In this document: positions 8,657 to 16,848 of the stretch, in pieces | Numbering within the stretch: position 1 is the first letter of the stretch | Layout: each line of letters opens with the position of its first letter | Source of the DNA: an uncultured Alistipes sp. | Lineage (GTDB): Bacteria > Bacteroidota > Bacteroidia > Bacteroidales > Rikenellaceae | Assembly: GCA_938014215.1 (NCBI GenBank) | Contig: CALLRW010000003.1 | Coordinates: forward strand, 1-55,744 | DNA: 55,744 nt | Direction: 5' to 3' | Translations under genes and position numbers: made by a program | Notes under the pieces: generated by a model | Told to the model about the DNA's origin: nothing | The model's database searches: none | The model's input: the letters and a program-made list of their open reading frames with translations, nothing else

Positions 8657-8769
8657 CCCGGCCGCATGAATCCTCTTGGTCCGGGCGCATGAATCCTCTT
8701 GACCCGGGCGTATGAACACCACCTTGGCCGGGCGCATGCCGTTTTGCCCGGCTGCATGAACCTGAAGCC
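8657..8769. repeat. Tandem array of ~23-nt GGGCGCATGAATCC units
   Basis: Five imperfect units begin at 8657, 8681, 8704, 8728 and 8747, each opening with CCGGGCGCATGAA or a close variant; the first two are almost identical (24 and 23 nt). The array follows the CCGCTGA array directly. The two arrays fill most of the 406-base gap between the OmpA gene and the cupin gene; the remainder holds only the promoter box at 8892. Confidence 0.75.
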
Positions 8770-8891
8770 ACTTTGATCGGATGGTCGTCGGCTCCACACC
8801 GACCCCCGACCGACCCCGATTGAAGCCTCCGCCGGTGGACGCCGGCTGCAAATTAGGTATTTCTACTGACCGCAGGAGCGTGCCGATCCGC

Positions 8892-8899
8892 TATTTTTG
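8892..8899 (+). promoter_or_regulatory. Candidate -7 box for the cysteine dioxygenase-like gene
   Basis: TATTTTTG, 28 nt before the chosen ATG at 8928, matches TAnnTTTG. It supports that start over the longer open frame beginning at 8781. Confidence 0.55.
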
Positions 8900-8927
8900 C
8901 GGGCGGAAACCTCTAAATGATTTGAAC

Positions 8928-9485
8928 ATGCAAACCTGCGGAACGACCATCTTCGCCACCCGTTACGACGAACCGTGCGACACCCGTACGGATTACACCC
9001 CGTTTTTCAATACCCTGTTGACCCTTGCCAACGACGGCCCGCTCTGCGAGCAGACCGGCGAACGGATCCGGAGCTACGTGATGGACTGGCTGGCACGCCA
9101 TCCGCTCGATTCGTTCGACCGCTATTCCGACCAGCACTACGTGCGCAGCTACGTGGGACGCTGCCCGCACACGCACTGGGAGGCGATCGTCATGAGCTGG
9201 AAGCGGGGTAATACGACCACCATCCACGGCCATCCCGCCTTTGCCGGCTACCACTTTGCCGACGGCGTGTTCCGGGTCGAGCTCTTCGAGAAGCTCTCCG
9301 GAGATCGGGTCCGCCGGATCGGCGAGCTGATCGTCGACCATCCCGAGGGGTTCTTCGCCCTCGGTTCTCCCGGACGTTTCGACAACCACCTTCACCGTAT
9401 CACCTGTCTGAGCGATACGGGCCACAGCCTGCATGTCTATTCGGACGACGCCCTGCAGGGCGTCGTCTACCGCGAAGCCGAGTAA
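8928..9485 (+). CDS. Cysteine dioxygenase-family cupin protein
   Basis: 185 residues from the ATG at 8928; the frame is open upstream into the repeat array, but the promoter box and family length favour this start. The cupin core shows T-I-H-G-H-P-A-F-A-G-Y-H-F (His100, His102) and D-N-H-L-H-R-I (His154, His156), consistent with the three-histidine iron site of cysteine dioxygenases. These enzymes oxidise cysteine to cysteine sulfinate. Its location 1.6 kb upstream of cysteate synthase suggests a link to sulfur amino-acid oxidation, although related thiol dioxygenases use other substrates. It probably forms a single-gene unit. Confidence 0.78.
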   Translation: MQTCGTTIFATRYDEPCDTRTDYTPFFNTLLTLANDGPLCEQTGERIRSYVMDWLARHPLDSFDRYSDQHYVRSYVGRCPHTHWEAIVMSWKRGNTTTIHGHPAFAGYHFADGVFRVELFEKLSGDRVRRIGELIVDHPEGFFALGSPGRFDNHLHRITCLSDTGHSLHVYSDDALQGVVYREAE

Positions 9486-9572
9486 GCGGATCCGGCCGGG
9501 TGCGGGCCTCTCTCCGCCCGCCGTCCCGCCGTCTGGAATCTCGCGGTTGCTCCCGTCTGCATCATCCGTCGA

Positions 9573-9735
9573 CTCTCCGCCGCAACTCTCCGCCGCAACT
9601 CTCCGCCGCTGCCCGAGTCGCCGCCCAAGTTGCCGCCCGAGTCGCTGCCTGAGTCGCCGTCCGAGTCGCCGCCCGAGCCGCCGCCCGAGCCGTTGCCCGA
9701 GTCGCTGCCCGAGCTGCCGCCCTGTCCGCTGCCCG
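9573..9735. repeat. Degenerate short tandem array (CTCCGCCGCAA, then GCCCGAGTCGCC units)
   Basis: The 434-base gap after the cupin gene begins with unstructured GC-rich sequence, then CTCCGCCGCAA three times. About twelve near-copies of a 12-nt unit follow (GCCCGAGTCGCC with G/T and A/C variants). The encoded frames are low-complexity Arg/Pro/Ser repeats and are not credible genes. The rest of the gap carries the next promoter. Confidence 0.8.
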
Positions 9736-9821
9736 CCGAAGCCGTTGCCGACCGCTACGTATAAATACCTATTTCGGGGAAAAGTTGACCAGCGACGTAG
9801 GGTTTTCACGATGAATTTTCT

Positions 9822-9829
9822 ATTTTTGC
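9822..9829 (+). promoter_or_regulatory. Candidate -7 box for nspC-cysteate synthase
   Basis: TATTTTTG matches TAnnTTTG and lies ~90 nt before the nspC ATG at 9920. No clear -33 TTTG is visible at the ideal spacing. Confidence 0.5.
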
Positions 9830-9919
9830 AACTGCTTTGACCGCATCTGTTGTGCGGGCGGACGAAATCTGCCGGACTGCGGATGACTCAAGGTGTTATC
9901 CCCAATTGAAAATCGCTCG

Positions 9920-11059
9920 ATGATTGACTTTCTGAAACTGCCGTCCCCGTGCTACGTCCTCGACGAGACGTTGCTCGACCGGAACCTGGCCCTGATCGAC
10001 CGCGTACGCCGCGAATCCGGTGCGGAGATCATCGTCGCTCTGAAGGCCTGCGCCATGTGGAGCATCTTCCCCGAACTGGCGCGCCACTCCGACGGAGCCA
10101 CGGCCTCCTCGGCCGCCGAAGCCCGACTCGTCTACGAAGAGTTCGGCAGTCCGGCCCACACCTATGCCCCCGTCTACACCGACCACAATATCGACGAAAT
10201 CCTGCGCTGCAGCAGCCACATTACGTTCAATTCCGTGGCGCAGTTCGAACGTTTCGGACAGCGGGCGCTGATCAACGGCCTCTCGTGCGGCCTGAGGATC
10301 AACCCCGAGTATTCGCCCGTCGAGACCGATCTCTACAACCCCTGTGTCGCAGGTTCGCGGCTGGGCGTCACGGCCGGGCAGCTGGCCGCTCAGGGCGGTC
10401 TGCCCGAGGGGATCGAGGGGCTGCACTTCCACGTGCTGTGCGAGTCGCGTCCCGAACACCTGCGGCTGGCCCTCGAGGCCGTCGAACTGCGCTTCGGCGA
10501 GTATCTCGACCGCGTGAAGTGGCTCAACATGGGCGGCGGCCATCTGATGACCCACGTCGACTATGACTGCGAAGATCTGATCGACCTGCTGCGCGCCTTC
10601 AAGGAGCGCCACCCGAATCTGCGGCTGATCCTCGAACCGGGCAGCGCCTTCACGTGGCGCACGGGCTATCTGGTCTCGACGGTGGAGGATATCGTCGAGA
10701 ACGGCGGCGTGCGCACGGCGATGCTCGACGTCTCGTTCGCCTGCCACATGCCCGACTGTCTCGAGATGCCCTACAAGCCGGCCATCGTCGGCGCGCGCGA
10801 TCCCGAGCCGGGCGAGAAGGGGTGGCGCATGGGCGGCACGAGCTGCCTGGCCGGCGACTTCTACGGCGACTGGGTCTTCGATCATGAACTGAAGGTGGGC
10901 GAGCGCATCGTCTTCGAGGACATGATCCACTATACGATGGTCAAGACGACGATGTTCAACGGCGTGCACCACCCGTCGATCGTCATCGTCCACCGCGACG
11001 GACGCGTGCAGATCGTCCGCGAATTCGGCTACGAGGATTTCAAGACGCGGATGTCCTGA
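9920..11059 (+). CDS. nspC: Carboxynorspermidine decarboxylase
   Basis: 379 residues from the ATG at 9920; a GTG nine codons upstream is less likely. It is a fold-III PLP decarboxylase of the alanine racemase-like type. Lys42 in V-A-L-K-A-C is the expected Schiff-base lysine. G-G-G-H-L-M-T and L-E-P-G-S-A-F line the phosphate site, and C-H-M-P-D-C-L-E-M-P-Y typifies NspC. It decarboxylates carboxynorspermidine or carboxyspermidine to the triamine, completing the pathway begun by the product at 6045-7235. It lies 37 nt upstream of cysteate synthase on the same strand, so both probably share one transcript. Confidence 0.92.
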   Translation: MIDFLKLPSPCYVLDETLLDRNLALIDRVRRESGAEIIVALKACAMWSIFPELARHSDGATASSAAEARLVYEEFGSPAHTYAPVYTDHNIDEILRCSSHITFNSVAQFERFGQRALINGLSCGLRINPEYSPVETDLYNPCVAGSRLGVTAGQLAAQGGLPEGIEGLHFHVLCESRPEHLRLALEAVELRFGEYLDRVKWLNMGGGHLMTHVDYDCEDLIDLLRAFKERHPNLRLILEPGSAFTWRTGYLVSTVEDIVENGGVRTAMLDVSFACHMPDCLEMPYKPAIVGARDPEPGEKGWRMGGTSCLAGDFYGDWVFDHELKVGERIVFEDMIHYTMVKTTMFNGVHHPSIVIVHRDGRVQIVREFGYEDFKTRMS

Positions 11060-11096
11060 CCCCCCCCGACACGAAAACAAAACGAAAACAAGATAC

Positions 11097-12389
11097 ATGG
11101 AAAAATTCGAACCTACCTCTTATACGCTCGAATGCGTGGCTACGGGCCGCCAGTTCGAGGATACGGGCTGGATGCTCTCCGACCCGCAGTGCAAGGAGCC
11201 GTCGCTGATCCGGGCGCGGTATGCCAAGAAACAGCTCGAGGTGAAGCCCGCCGAGTGGGGGCTCTACCGCTATGCCGACTGGATGCCCGTGCGGCGGATG
11301 CTGCAGGGGTCGTCGGCCCCGGTGACCTACCGCAGCAAGGAACTCGCCAAGCACCTCGGCCTGGAGAACCTCTGGATCACCTTCAACGGCTACTATCCGG
11401 CCATCGGCGCCACGATGACCACCTGCTCGTTCAAGGAGACGGAGGCCTACTCGGTGTGCGGACGTGCGGCCGAGGATGAGCAGCGCGTGCTGGTGGTCGC
11501 ATCGGCCGGCAACACGGCCCGCGCCTTCGCCAAGGTCTGCTCGGATAACAACATCAAGCTGCTGCTGTCGGTGCCCTACGACAACATCGGGGCGCTGTGG
11601 TTCGAAAAACCGCTGAATCCCTGCGTGAAGCTGATCTCGTGTGCGGCGGGCGGCGACTACTTCGACGCCATCCACCTGAGCGACATCGCCCTGAAGGGCG
11701 AAGGGTTCTATGCCGAGGGCGGCGCGAAGAACATCGCCCGCCGCGACGGCATGGCCTGCACGGTGCTGTCGGCCGTGACGACCATCGGCCGCATCCCGGA
11801 CTACTATTTCCAGGCCGTGGGCAGCGGCACGGGTGCCATTGCCGCCTGGGAAGCCAACCTGCGTCTGATCGAGGACGGCCGCTACGGCAAGAACCTCATG
11901 CGGCTGATGGTGTCGCAGAATGCGCCGTTCGTGCCGATGTTCGACGCCTGGCAGGCCTCGTCGCGCAAGATGCTCCACTACGACGACGACAAGGCGCGCC
12001 GCGATGCGGAGATCATCGACGCCAAGGTGCTCTCGAACCGCAAGCCCCCCTACAGCCTTTCGGGCGGCCTGTTCGATGCGCTGAAGGCGACCAACGGCGA
12101 GATCTTCGCCGTGACGAACGCCATGGCGCGCAAGGCCCGCAAGCTCTTCAAGGAGCTCGAGGGGATCGATATCTACTCGGCGGCGGGCGTGGCGCTGGCG
12201 TCGCTGATCAACGCGGTGAACGCCGGCAAGGTCGAGCGCGACGCGACGATCATGCTCAACATCACGGGCGGCGGCGAGGAGCACTTCAAGGAGCACAACG
12301 ACCTGTGGTATCTCAAACCGAGCCATGTCTTCCCGCTCGAGCCGTCGGTCGACGACGTGGTCTCGAAGGTCGAGGCTCTTTTCCGGTAA
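11097..12389 (+). CDS. Cysteate synthase (threonine synthase-like PLP enzyme)
   Basis: 430 residues, fold-II PLP enzyme related to threonine synthase. Lys113 in C-S-F-K-E-T-E fits the PLP lysine, A-S-A-G-N-T-A-R-A-F-A is the phosphate/substrate loop, and G-S-G-T-G-A-I-A the second glycine loop. The overall sequence matches proteins annotated as cysteate synthase, which exchange the phosphate of O-phosphoserine for sulfite to give L-cysteate. In methanogens this feeds coenzyme M; in Alistipes and Odoribacter cysteate is the head-group precursor of sulfonolipids, the likely role here. Threonine synthase itself is the alternative; the family-specific stretches make me prefer cysteate synthase. 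A strong terminator follows. Confidence 0.8.
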   Translation: MEKFEPTSYTLECVATGRQFEDTGWMLSDPQCKEPSLIRARYAKKQLEVKPAEWGLYRYADWMPVRRMLQGSSAPVTYRSKELAKHLGLENLWITFNGYYPAIGATMTTCSFKETEAYSVCGRAAEDEQRVLVVASAGNTARAFAKVCSDNNIKLLLSVPYDNIGALWFEKPLNPCVKLISCAAGGDYFDAIHLSDIALKGEGFYAEGGAKNIARRDGMACTVLSAVTTIGRIPDYYFQAVGSGTGAIAAWEANLRLIEDGRYGKNLMRLMVSQNAPFVPMFDAWQASSRKMLHYDDDKARRDAEIIDAKVLSNRKPPYSLSGGLFDALKATNGEIFAVTNAMARKARKLFKELEGIDIYSAAGVALASLINAVNAGKVERDATIMLNITGGGEEHFKEHNDLWYLKPSHVFPLEPSVDDVVSKVEALFR

Positions 12390-12440
12390 AATCAAACCGG
12401 CGGGAACCTCTGACAGCGAGCCGCATACGGCACGGAACTG

Positions 12441-12469
12441 AAAAAGCGACCCTCGGGGCCGCTTTTTTA
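12441..12469 (+). terminator. Terminator after cysteate synthase
   Basis: AAAGCG pairs with CGCTTT around a GC-rich core (ACC/GGC with one mismatch, loop CTCG), followed by a run of T at 12463-12468. This closes the nspC-cysteate synthase unit. Confidence 0.7.
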
Positions 12470-12484
12470 TTTGCCCGAAATGAT

Positions 12485-12492
12485 TACCTTTG
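12485..12492 (+). promoter_or_regulatory. Candidate -7 box for the TonB-dependent receptor gene
   Basis: TACCTTTG matches TAnnTTTG, 87 nt before the ATG at 12580. The leader between them is short and shows no riboswitch-like structure. Confidence 0.5.
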
Positions 12493-12579
12493 TCGCCGGT
12501 CGGCGGGGGGCGCAGCAGCCGGACCCCGGGCCGCCGGCCGGAGACAACATGTTTTATTAACCCAAATTTTCAACCATTT

Positions 12580-14592
12580 ATGGAACACATCCAGGTACAG
12601 ATGACCCCTCGCGGGGCACGCTGGCGGCGCTGGGACCGCAAGGGCTGGTCGGCCTTTGCGAGCATGCACCGCAGTGTGACGATCGGGGTGCTCGCTGTCG
12701 GGATGTCGATCCTGCTGCTTGCGACGCAAGAGGCATCCGCACAGACTGCCGACTCGACTGCCGTCCTGAAGACGCTGCAGATCCGCGAAGTCGGGGTCAC
12801 GGGGAGTCAGACGGCTCCCACGCGCAACGCCCAGTCGCACACTCCGCTTTTCGATCGAAAGGCTCAGGCCGCGGCGCCTGTCCAGACGCTGGAGACCGCC
12901 CTGCGCCTCACGCCTTCGGTCGATGTCCGCGAACGCGGCGGAAGGGGAGCGCAGGCCGACATCTACGTACGGGGAGGCTCTTTCGACCAAACCATGATTC
13001 TTCTCAACGGCATCGACTTCACGGATGCCCGCACCGGCCACCAGTCGCACGCCCTGCCGGTCGACATCGACTGCATCTCGGGCGTCGAACTCATCGACGG
13101 CGTGCCGGGCGTAGGGGCCTACGCCGGGGCGGTCAATATCCGCACGGCGCCGCTGCGTCCGACCTATCTGCGCTTCGAGGGTTCGGGCGGCCAGTACGGC
13201 TACGGCTACGGCAACCTCTCGGGGGCGGTCACGTCGGGCCGTTTTTCGGTGTTCGGGGCGGCCTCGTACCGCCGCAGCGACGGCTACCGCCACAATACCG
13301 ACTTCTCGAACTGGAACACCTTCGTGCGGGCGACCTGTGACGGCGGCCGGGCCGGATTCTTCGACCTCCAGGCCGGATGGCAGGACCGTGATTTCGGTTC
13401 GAACGGCTTCTACGCCGCCTACAATCCCGATCAGTGGGAGCATACCTCGACGGCCCTGGCCTCGCTGCGCTGGACGCGGAGCGTGGGGCGCTTTTCGCTG
13501 GGCGCGGCCGTAAGCTACCGCAAGAACTTCGACCGTTACGACTGGAAGCGCGGCACGGCCCTGAACCGCCATAATACGGACAACGCCGGCGGCAAACTCT
13601 GGGCCGACTGCAACTGGGCGTGGGGTACGACGACCGTGGGCGGCGACTGGGCCTTCAACCACATCTACAGTACGAATCTGGGCGAGCCGCTGTCGGTTCC
13701 CCACGGCCACTACACGCGCGCCAAGGCCCGCCATACGGGCAACGTCTGGGTGCGTCACGCCCGGTCGTGGCGGCGTTTCGACGTGGCGCTGTCGGGCGGT
13801 GCGAGCCTGACGCCCTACGGAACGTCGGCGCTGTGGAGCGTTGCCGGTGGGTACAACCCGGTTGAGGGGCTCCGTCTCGAGGCGGGGGCGTGGCAGTCGA
13901 TGCGGCTGCCGACCTTCACGGACCTCTACTACTCTTCGCCGGCGCAGATCAACAACCTCGACCTGACACCCGAACACGCCGTGACGTTCCGCCTCGGCGC
14001 CAGCTACACGCGCGGCAACTGGAACGTCGGCCTGCAGAGCTACTACCGCCTCGGGCGCGACATCATCGACTGGGTCTGGTACGAGGATTCGCCCGAGAGC
14101 CCCGAGGCGTGGCGCGGGAAGTGGCACTCCGAACAGTCGAGCAGGCTCAACACGTTCGGGCTGGAGCTGTCGGGCGGTTATGCCGTCACGGAGGGCTTCC
14201 TGCGGCGCGTGACGCTTTTGTACGGCTACATCTCGAACGACCGCAACGCCGACATCATCGCCAAGAGCGCCATGGACTTCATGCGCCACAAGGCGGCCGT
14301 GGCCGTCGAGGTGCACTTCCTGCGGCGGATGTCGCTGGCGCTGACCGGTTCGGTCTACGACCGCAACGGCAGCTATACGGCCTATCCCGAGCCGGGAAAG
14401 GCCTCGGTGACCGAGGTGCGCGACTACAAGCCCTACTTCCTGCTGGACGGCCGTCTGACGTGGGAGAAGGGGTGGTGCCGCCTCTATGTCGACGCTTCGA
14501 ACCTGACCGATACGCGCTACTGCGATCTGGGCGGCATTCCGCTGCCGGGCCTGTGGTGCACGGCGGGCGTGGTGCTGACCTTCGGCAAATGA
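12580..14592 (+). CDS. TonB-dependent outer membrane receptor with extended signal sequence
   Basis: 670 residues from the ATG at 12580. The frame opens at 12490, but the upstream part is Pro/Arg/Gly-rich and unlike a leader. The N-terminus is unusual: a ~30-residue basic extension containing R-W-R-R-W-D-R-K-G-W precedes a hydrophobic segment (V-T-I-G-V-L-A-V-G-M-S) and cleavage after A-S-A-Q. A plug domain (~75-190, with R-G-G-S-F-D-Q-T-M-I-L-L-N-G) and a 22-strand-type beta-barrel follow, ending in an aromatic/hydrophobic strand. It lacks the N-terminal carboxypeptidase-like domain of SusC proteins, so it resembles siderophore or cobamide receptors. Substrate unknown; no partner transporter is adjacent. 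Confidence 0.88.
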   Translation: MEHIQVQMTPRGARWRRWDRKGWSAFASMHRSVTIGVLAVGMSILLLATQEASAQTADSTAVLKTLQIREVGVTGSQTAPTRNAQSHTPLFDRKAQAAAPVQTLETALRLTPSVDVRERGGRGAQADIYVRGGSFDQTMILLNGIDFTDARTGHQSHALPVDIDCISGVELIDGVPGVGAYAGAVNIRTAPLRPTYLRFEGSGGQYGYGYGNLSGAVTSGRFSVFGAASYRRSDGYRHNTDFSNWNTFVRATCDGGRAGFFDLQAGWQDRDFGSNGFYAAYNPDQWEHTSTALASLRWTRSVGRFSLGAAVSYRKNFDRYDWKRGTALNRHNTDNAGGKLWADCNWAWGTTTVGGDWAFNHIYSTNLGEPLSVPHGHYTRAKARHTGNVWVRHARSWRRFDVALSGGASLTPYGTSALWSVAGGYNPVEGLRLEAGAWQSMRLPTFTDLYYSSPAQINNLDLTPEHAVTFRLGASYTRGNWNVGLQSYYRLGRDIIDWVWYEDSPESPEAWRGKWHSEQSSRLNTFGLELSGGYAVTEGFLRRVTLLYGYISNDRNADIIAKSAMDFMRHKAAVAVEVHFLRRMSLALTGSVYDRNGSYTAYPEPGKASVTEVRDYKPYFLLDGRLTWEKGWCRLYVDASNLTDTRYCDLGGIPLPGLWCTAGVVLTFGK

Positions 14593-14613
14593 CGCACCTT
14601 CGGTAAACGACGC
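14578..14613 (+). repeat. 18-bp tandem duplication across the receptor stop codon
   Basis: ACCTTCGGCAAATGACGC (14578-14595), which includes the last codons and TGA of the receptor, is followed directly by ACCTTCGGTAAACGACGC (14596-14613), with two mismatches. Confidence 0.8.
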
Positions 14614-14694
14614 GGCGGTGCGGCGCGAAGGCTCTCCGGGGGGAGCATCCCCGAAGGACCTCGCAGGCCGCCTCCGTCTCCGGCTGCATGCTTC

Positions 14695-14733
14695 GGGCCG
14701 TTCGCCTTCGGGCGGACGGCCCTTTCTGTTTTT
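14695..14733 (+). terminator. Terminator after the TonB-dependent receptor
   Basis: GGGCCGTTCGCC pairs with GGCGGACGGCCC (one G-U) around a TTCG tetraloop at 14707-14710, then TTTCTGTTTTT. Confidence 0.85.
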
Positions 14734-14787
14734 CGGCGGAACGCATTGTTTTGCTATGCTTTTATCGGAAAAATCCCGAAAAATTCG

Positions 14788-14795
14788 TATATTTG
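14788..14795 (+). promoter_or_regulatory. Candidate -7 box of the hut operon
   Basis: TATATTTG matches TAnnTTTG and ends 17 nt before the ftcD ATG at 14813. No clear -33 box is visible at standard spacing. Confidence 0.55.
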
Positions 14796-14812
14796 AAGCA
14801 TAAGAACCCTAA

Positions 14813-16525
14813 ATGCACAAATTTATGCAGAAACGTATCGTGGAGTGCGTTCCCAACTTCAGCGAGGGACGCGACAAAGAGGTGATTCGGCAAATCGTGG
14901 AGGCCATCGAATCGGCCGCCGAGGTCAAGGTGCTCGACGTCGACCCGGGCGAGGCGACCAACCGTACGGTGGTGACCTTCGTCGGGAGTCCCGAGGCGGT
15001 GGTCGAGGCGGCCTTCGCCGGTGTGAAGCGGGCCGCCGAACGGATCGACATGCGCCACCACAAGGGGGCTCACCCCCGTATGGGCGCGACGGATGTCCTG
15101 CCGCTGATCCCCATTGCGGGCATCACGCTTGAGGAGTGTGCCGCCCTGTCGCGGGAGCTGGCCCGGCGCATCGCCGACGAACTGCGCATCCCGACCTACT
15201 GCTACGAAGCGGCGGCCTTCCGCCCCGAGCGGAAGAATCTGGCCGTCTGCCGCGCCGGCGAGTACGAGGCGCTGCCCGAGAAGCTGGCCCACGAGGAGAC
15301 GGCTCCCGATTTCGGGGCGCGCCCCTACGACGAGGAGGTGGCCCGCACGGGTGCCACGACCGTCGGGGCGCGCGACTTCCTGATCGCCGTGAACTTCAAC
15401 CTCAATACGACCTCCACGCGGCGTGCCAACGCCATCGCCTTCGACGTGCGCGAAAAGGGGCGCCCGGTGCGTGAGGGGAACCCCATCACGGGAAAGGTGG
15501 TGAAGGATGCCAACGGCAATCCCGTCATGCAGCCCGGTACGCTGAAGGCCACGAAGGCCATCGGCTGGTTCATCGAGGAGTACGGCATCGCCCAGGTCTC
15601 GATGAACATCACCGACATCTCCGTCACGCCGCTGCACGTGGCCTTCGACGAGGTGTGCCGCAAGGCCGATGCCCGCGGCGTGCGCGTCACGGGTACGGAG
15701 ATCGTGGGGCTGGTTCCGAAGCGGGCCCTCATCGAGGCGGGCAAGTACTTCCTGCGCAAGCAGCACCGTTCGGTGGGTATCGCCGAGGAGGAGATCGTCC
15801 GGCTGGCCGTCAAGTCGATGGGGCTCGACGACCTGAAGCCCTTCAAGCCCGAGGAGAAGGTGATCGAATACCTGCTCGAGGCCGAGGACCGCAAAAAGCG
15901 GCTGATCGACATGACGTGCAAGGGCTTTGCCGAGGAGACGGCCAGCGAATCGCCGGCTCCGGGCGGCGGCTCGATTTCGGCCTACATGGGGGCGCTGGGT
16001 GCGGCGCTGGGCACGATGGTGGCCAACCTTTCGTCGCACAAACCCGGCTGGGACGACCGCTGGGAGGAGTTCTCTGACTGGGCCGAGAAGGGACAGGTGG
16101 TGATGCAGGAGCTGCTGCACCTGGTGGATGAGGATACGGCGGCCTTCAACCGCATCATGGCGGTCTTCGCCATGCCGAAGTCGACCGACGAGGAGAAGGC
16201 GGCCCGCAGCGCCGCGCTGCAGGAGGCGACGCTCTACGCCACGGAGGTGCCGCTGCGTACGATGCGGGCCTCGCTGGCGGTCTTCCCGATCGTGCGGGCG
16301 ATGGCCGCCGAGGGCAACCCTAATTCGGTGTCGGATGCCGGCGTCGGGGCACTGGCTGCCCGGAGTGCCGTCTACGGAGCGCGTCTCAACGTGCGGATCA
16401 ACGCCGCCGGGCTGAAGGACCGCACGAAGGCTGCGGCACTGGTGGCCGAGGCCGATGCGATTGCCGCCGAGGCCGAGCGGCTCGAGAAGGAGGTGATCGA
16501 GATCGTCGAGCAGAAGATCGGATAA
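14813..16525 (+). CDS. ftcD: Glutamate formimidoyltransferase / formimidoyl-THF cyclodeaminase
   Basis: 570 residues, the length of the bifunctional FTCD enzyme. The N-terminal formiminotransferase half begins I-V-E-C-V-P-N-F-S-E-G-R-D and contains H-H-K-G-A-H-P-R-M-G-A-T-D. The C-terminal cyclodeaminase (~residues 375-565) has E-S-P-A-P-G-G-G-S-I-S-A-Y. It moves the formimino group of N-formimino-glutamate to tetrahydrofolate and then releases ammonia to form methenyl-THF, the last steps of histidine breakdown. The ATG at 14825 is a possible alternative start. hutU, hutH and hutI follow on the same strand, but a 323-base gap with a tandem array separates it from hutU. Confidence 0.95.
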   Translation: MHKFMQKRIVECVPNFSEGRDKEVIRQIVEAIESAAEVKVLDVDPGEATNRTVVTFVGSPEAVVEAAFAGVKRAAERIDMRHHKGAHPRMGATDVLPLIPIAGITLEECAALSRELARRIADELRIPTYCYEAAAFRPERKNLAVCRAGEYEALPEKLAHEETAPDFGARPYDEEVARTGATTVGARDFLIAVNFNLNTTSTRRANAIAFDVREKGRPVREGNPITGKVVKDANGNPVMQPGTLKATKAIGWFIEEYGIAQVSMNITDISVTPLHVAFDEVCRKADARGVRVTGTEIVGLVPKRALIEAGKYFLRKQHRSVGIAEEEIVRLAVKSMGLDDLKPFKPEEKVIEYLLEAEDRKKRLIDMTCKGFAEETASESPAPGGGSISAYMGALGAALGTMVANLSSHKPGWDDRWEEFSDWAEKGQVVMQELLHLVDEDTAAFNRIMAVFAMPKSTDEEKAARSAALQEATLYATEVPLRTMRASLAVFPIVRAMAAEGNPNSVSDAGVGALAARSAVYGARLNVRINAAGLKDRTKAAALVAEADAIAAEAERLEKEVIEIVEQKIG

Positions 16526-16526
16526 C

Positions 16527-16735
16527 GGGCGGCCGGACGGGGAGCGTCGAGCCATTTCCGGGCGGCCGAACGGGAGCGTCGAGCCATTTCCGGGCGGCCG
16601 AACGGGAGCGTCGAGCCATTTCCGGGCGGCCGAACGGGGAGTTGGAACGTTACCGGGCGCACAGAATGACTGAACGGGCCGTCGGGCCATTACCGGGCGC
16701 GTCGAACGACTGAACGGGCCGTCGGGTCGTTATCC
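16527..16735. repeat. Tandem array of 32-bp units between ftcD and hutU
   Basis: Beginning one base after the ftcD stop are a 33-bp unit (16527-16559), two identical 32-bp units (16560-16591, 16592-16623) and a diverged copy (16624-16654). Two longer related units follow (16655-16694, 16695-16735). All open with GGGCGGCC or GGGCGC and close with CCATTTCC, CCATTACC or a close variant. Units abut with no unique spacer, so it is not CRISPR. The rest of the 323-base gap (16736-16848) contains no gene and no clear promoter box. Confidence 0.92.
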
Positions 16736-16848
16736 GGCACTCCGGGCAGCCGAATGATCGAGGATCCGGGAGCCGGGGAGCGGGTGAAGCCGTTCCGGAG
16801 GGCCGCTGAAAAAACAGAAAAAAACAACGCAAAAACGATAGAACCGAT

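Noticed and set aside
9433..9840. 135-residue plus-strand frame rich in Pro, Ser, Arg and Cys
   Set aside because: It is a translation of the 12-nt tandem array, overlaps the end of the cupin gene and has no homology that I recognise.
11097..12389. Annotation as housekeeping threonine synthase
   Set aside because: Sequence segments match cysteate synthase better and there is no threonine operon context; threonine synthase remains the fallback.
12470..12579. Cobalamin riboswitch upstream of the TonB-dependent receptor
   Set aside because: The leader is under 100 nt and lacks B12-box-like sequence or the needed helices.
16527..16735. Repeats of 32 bp considered as a CRISPR array
   Set aside because: Units follow each other without unique spacers, the later units vary in length (40 and 41 nt), and no cas gene is present.
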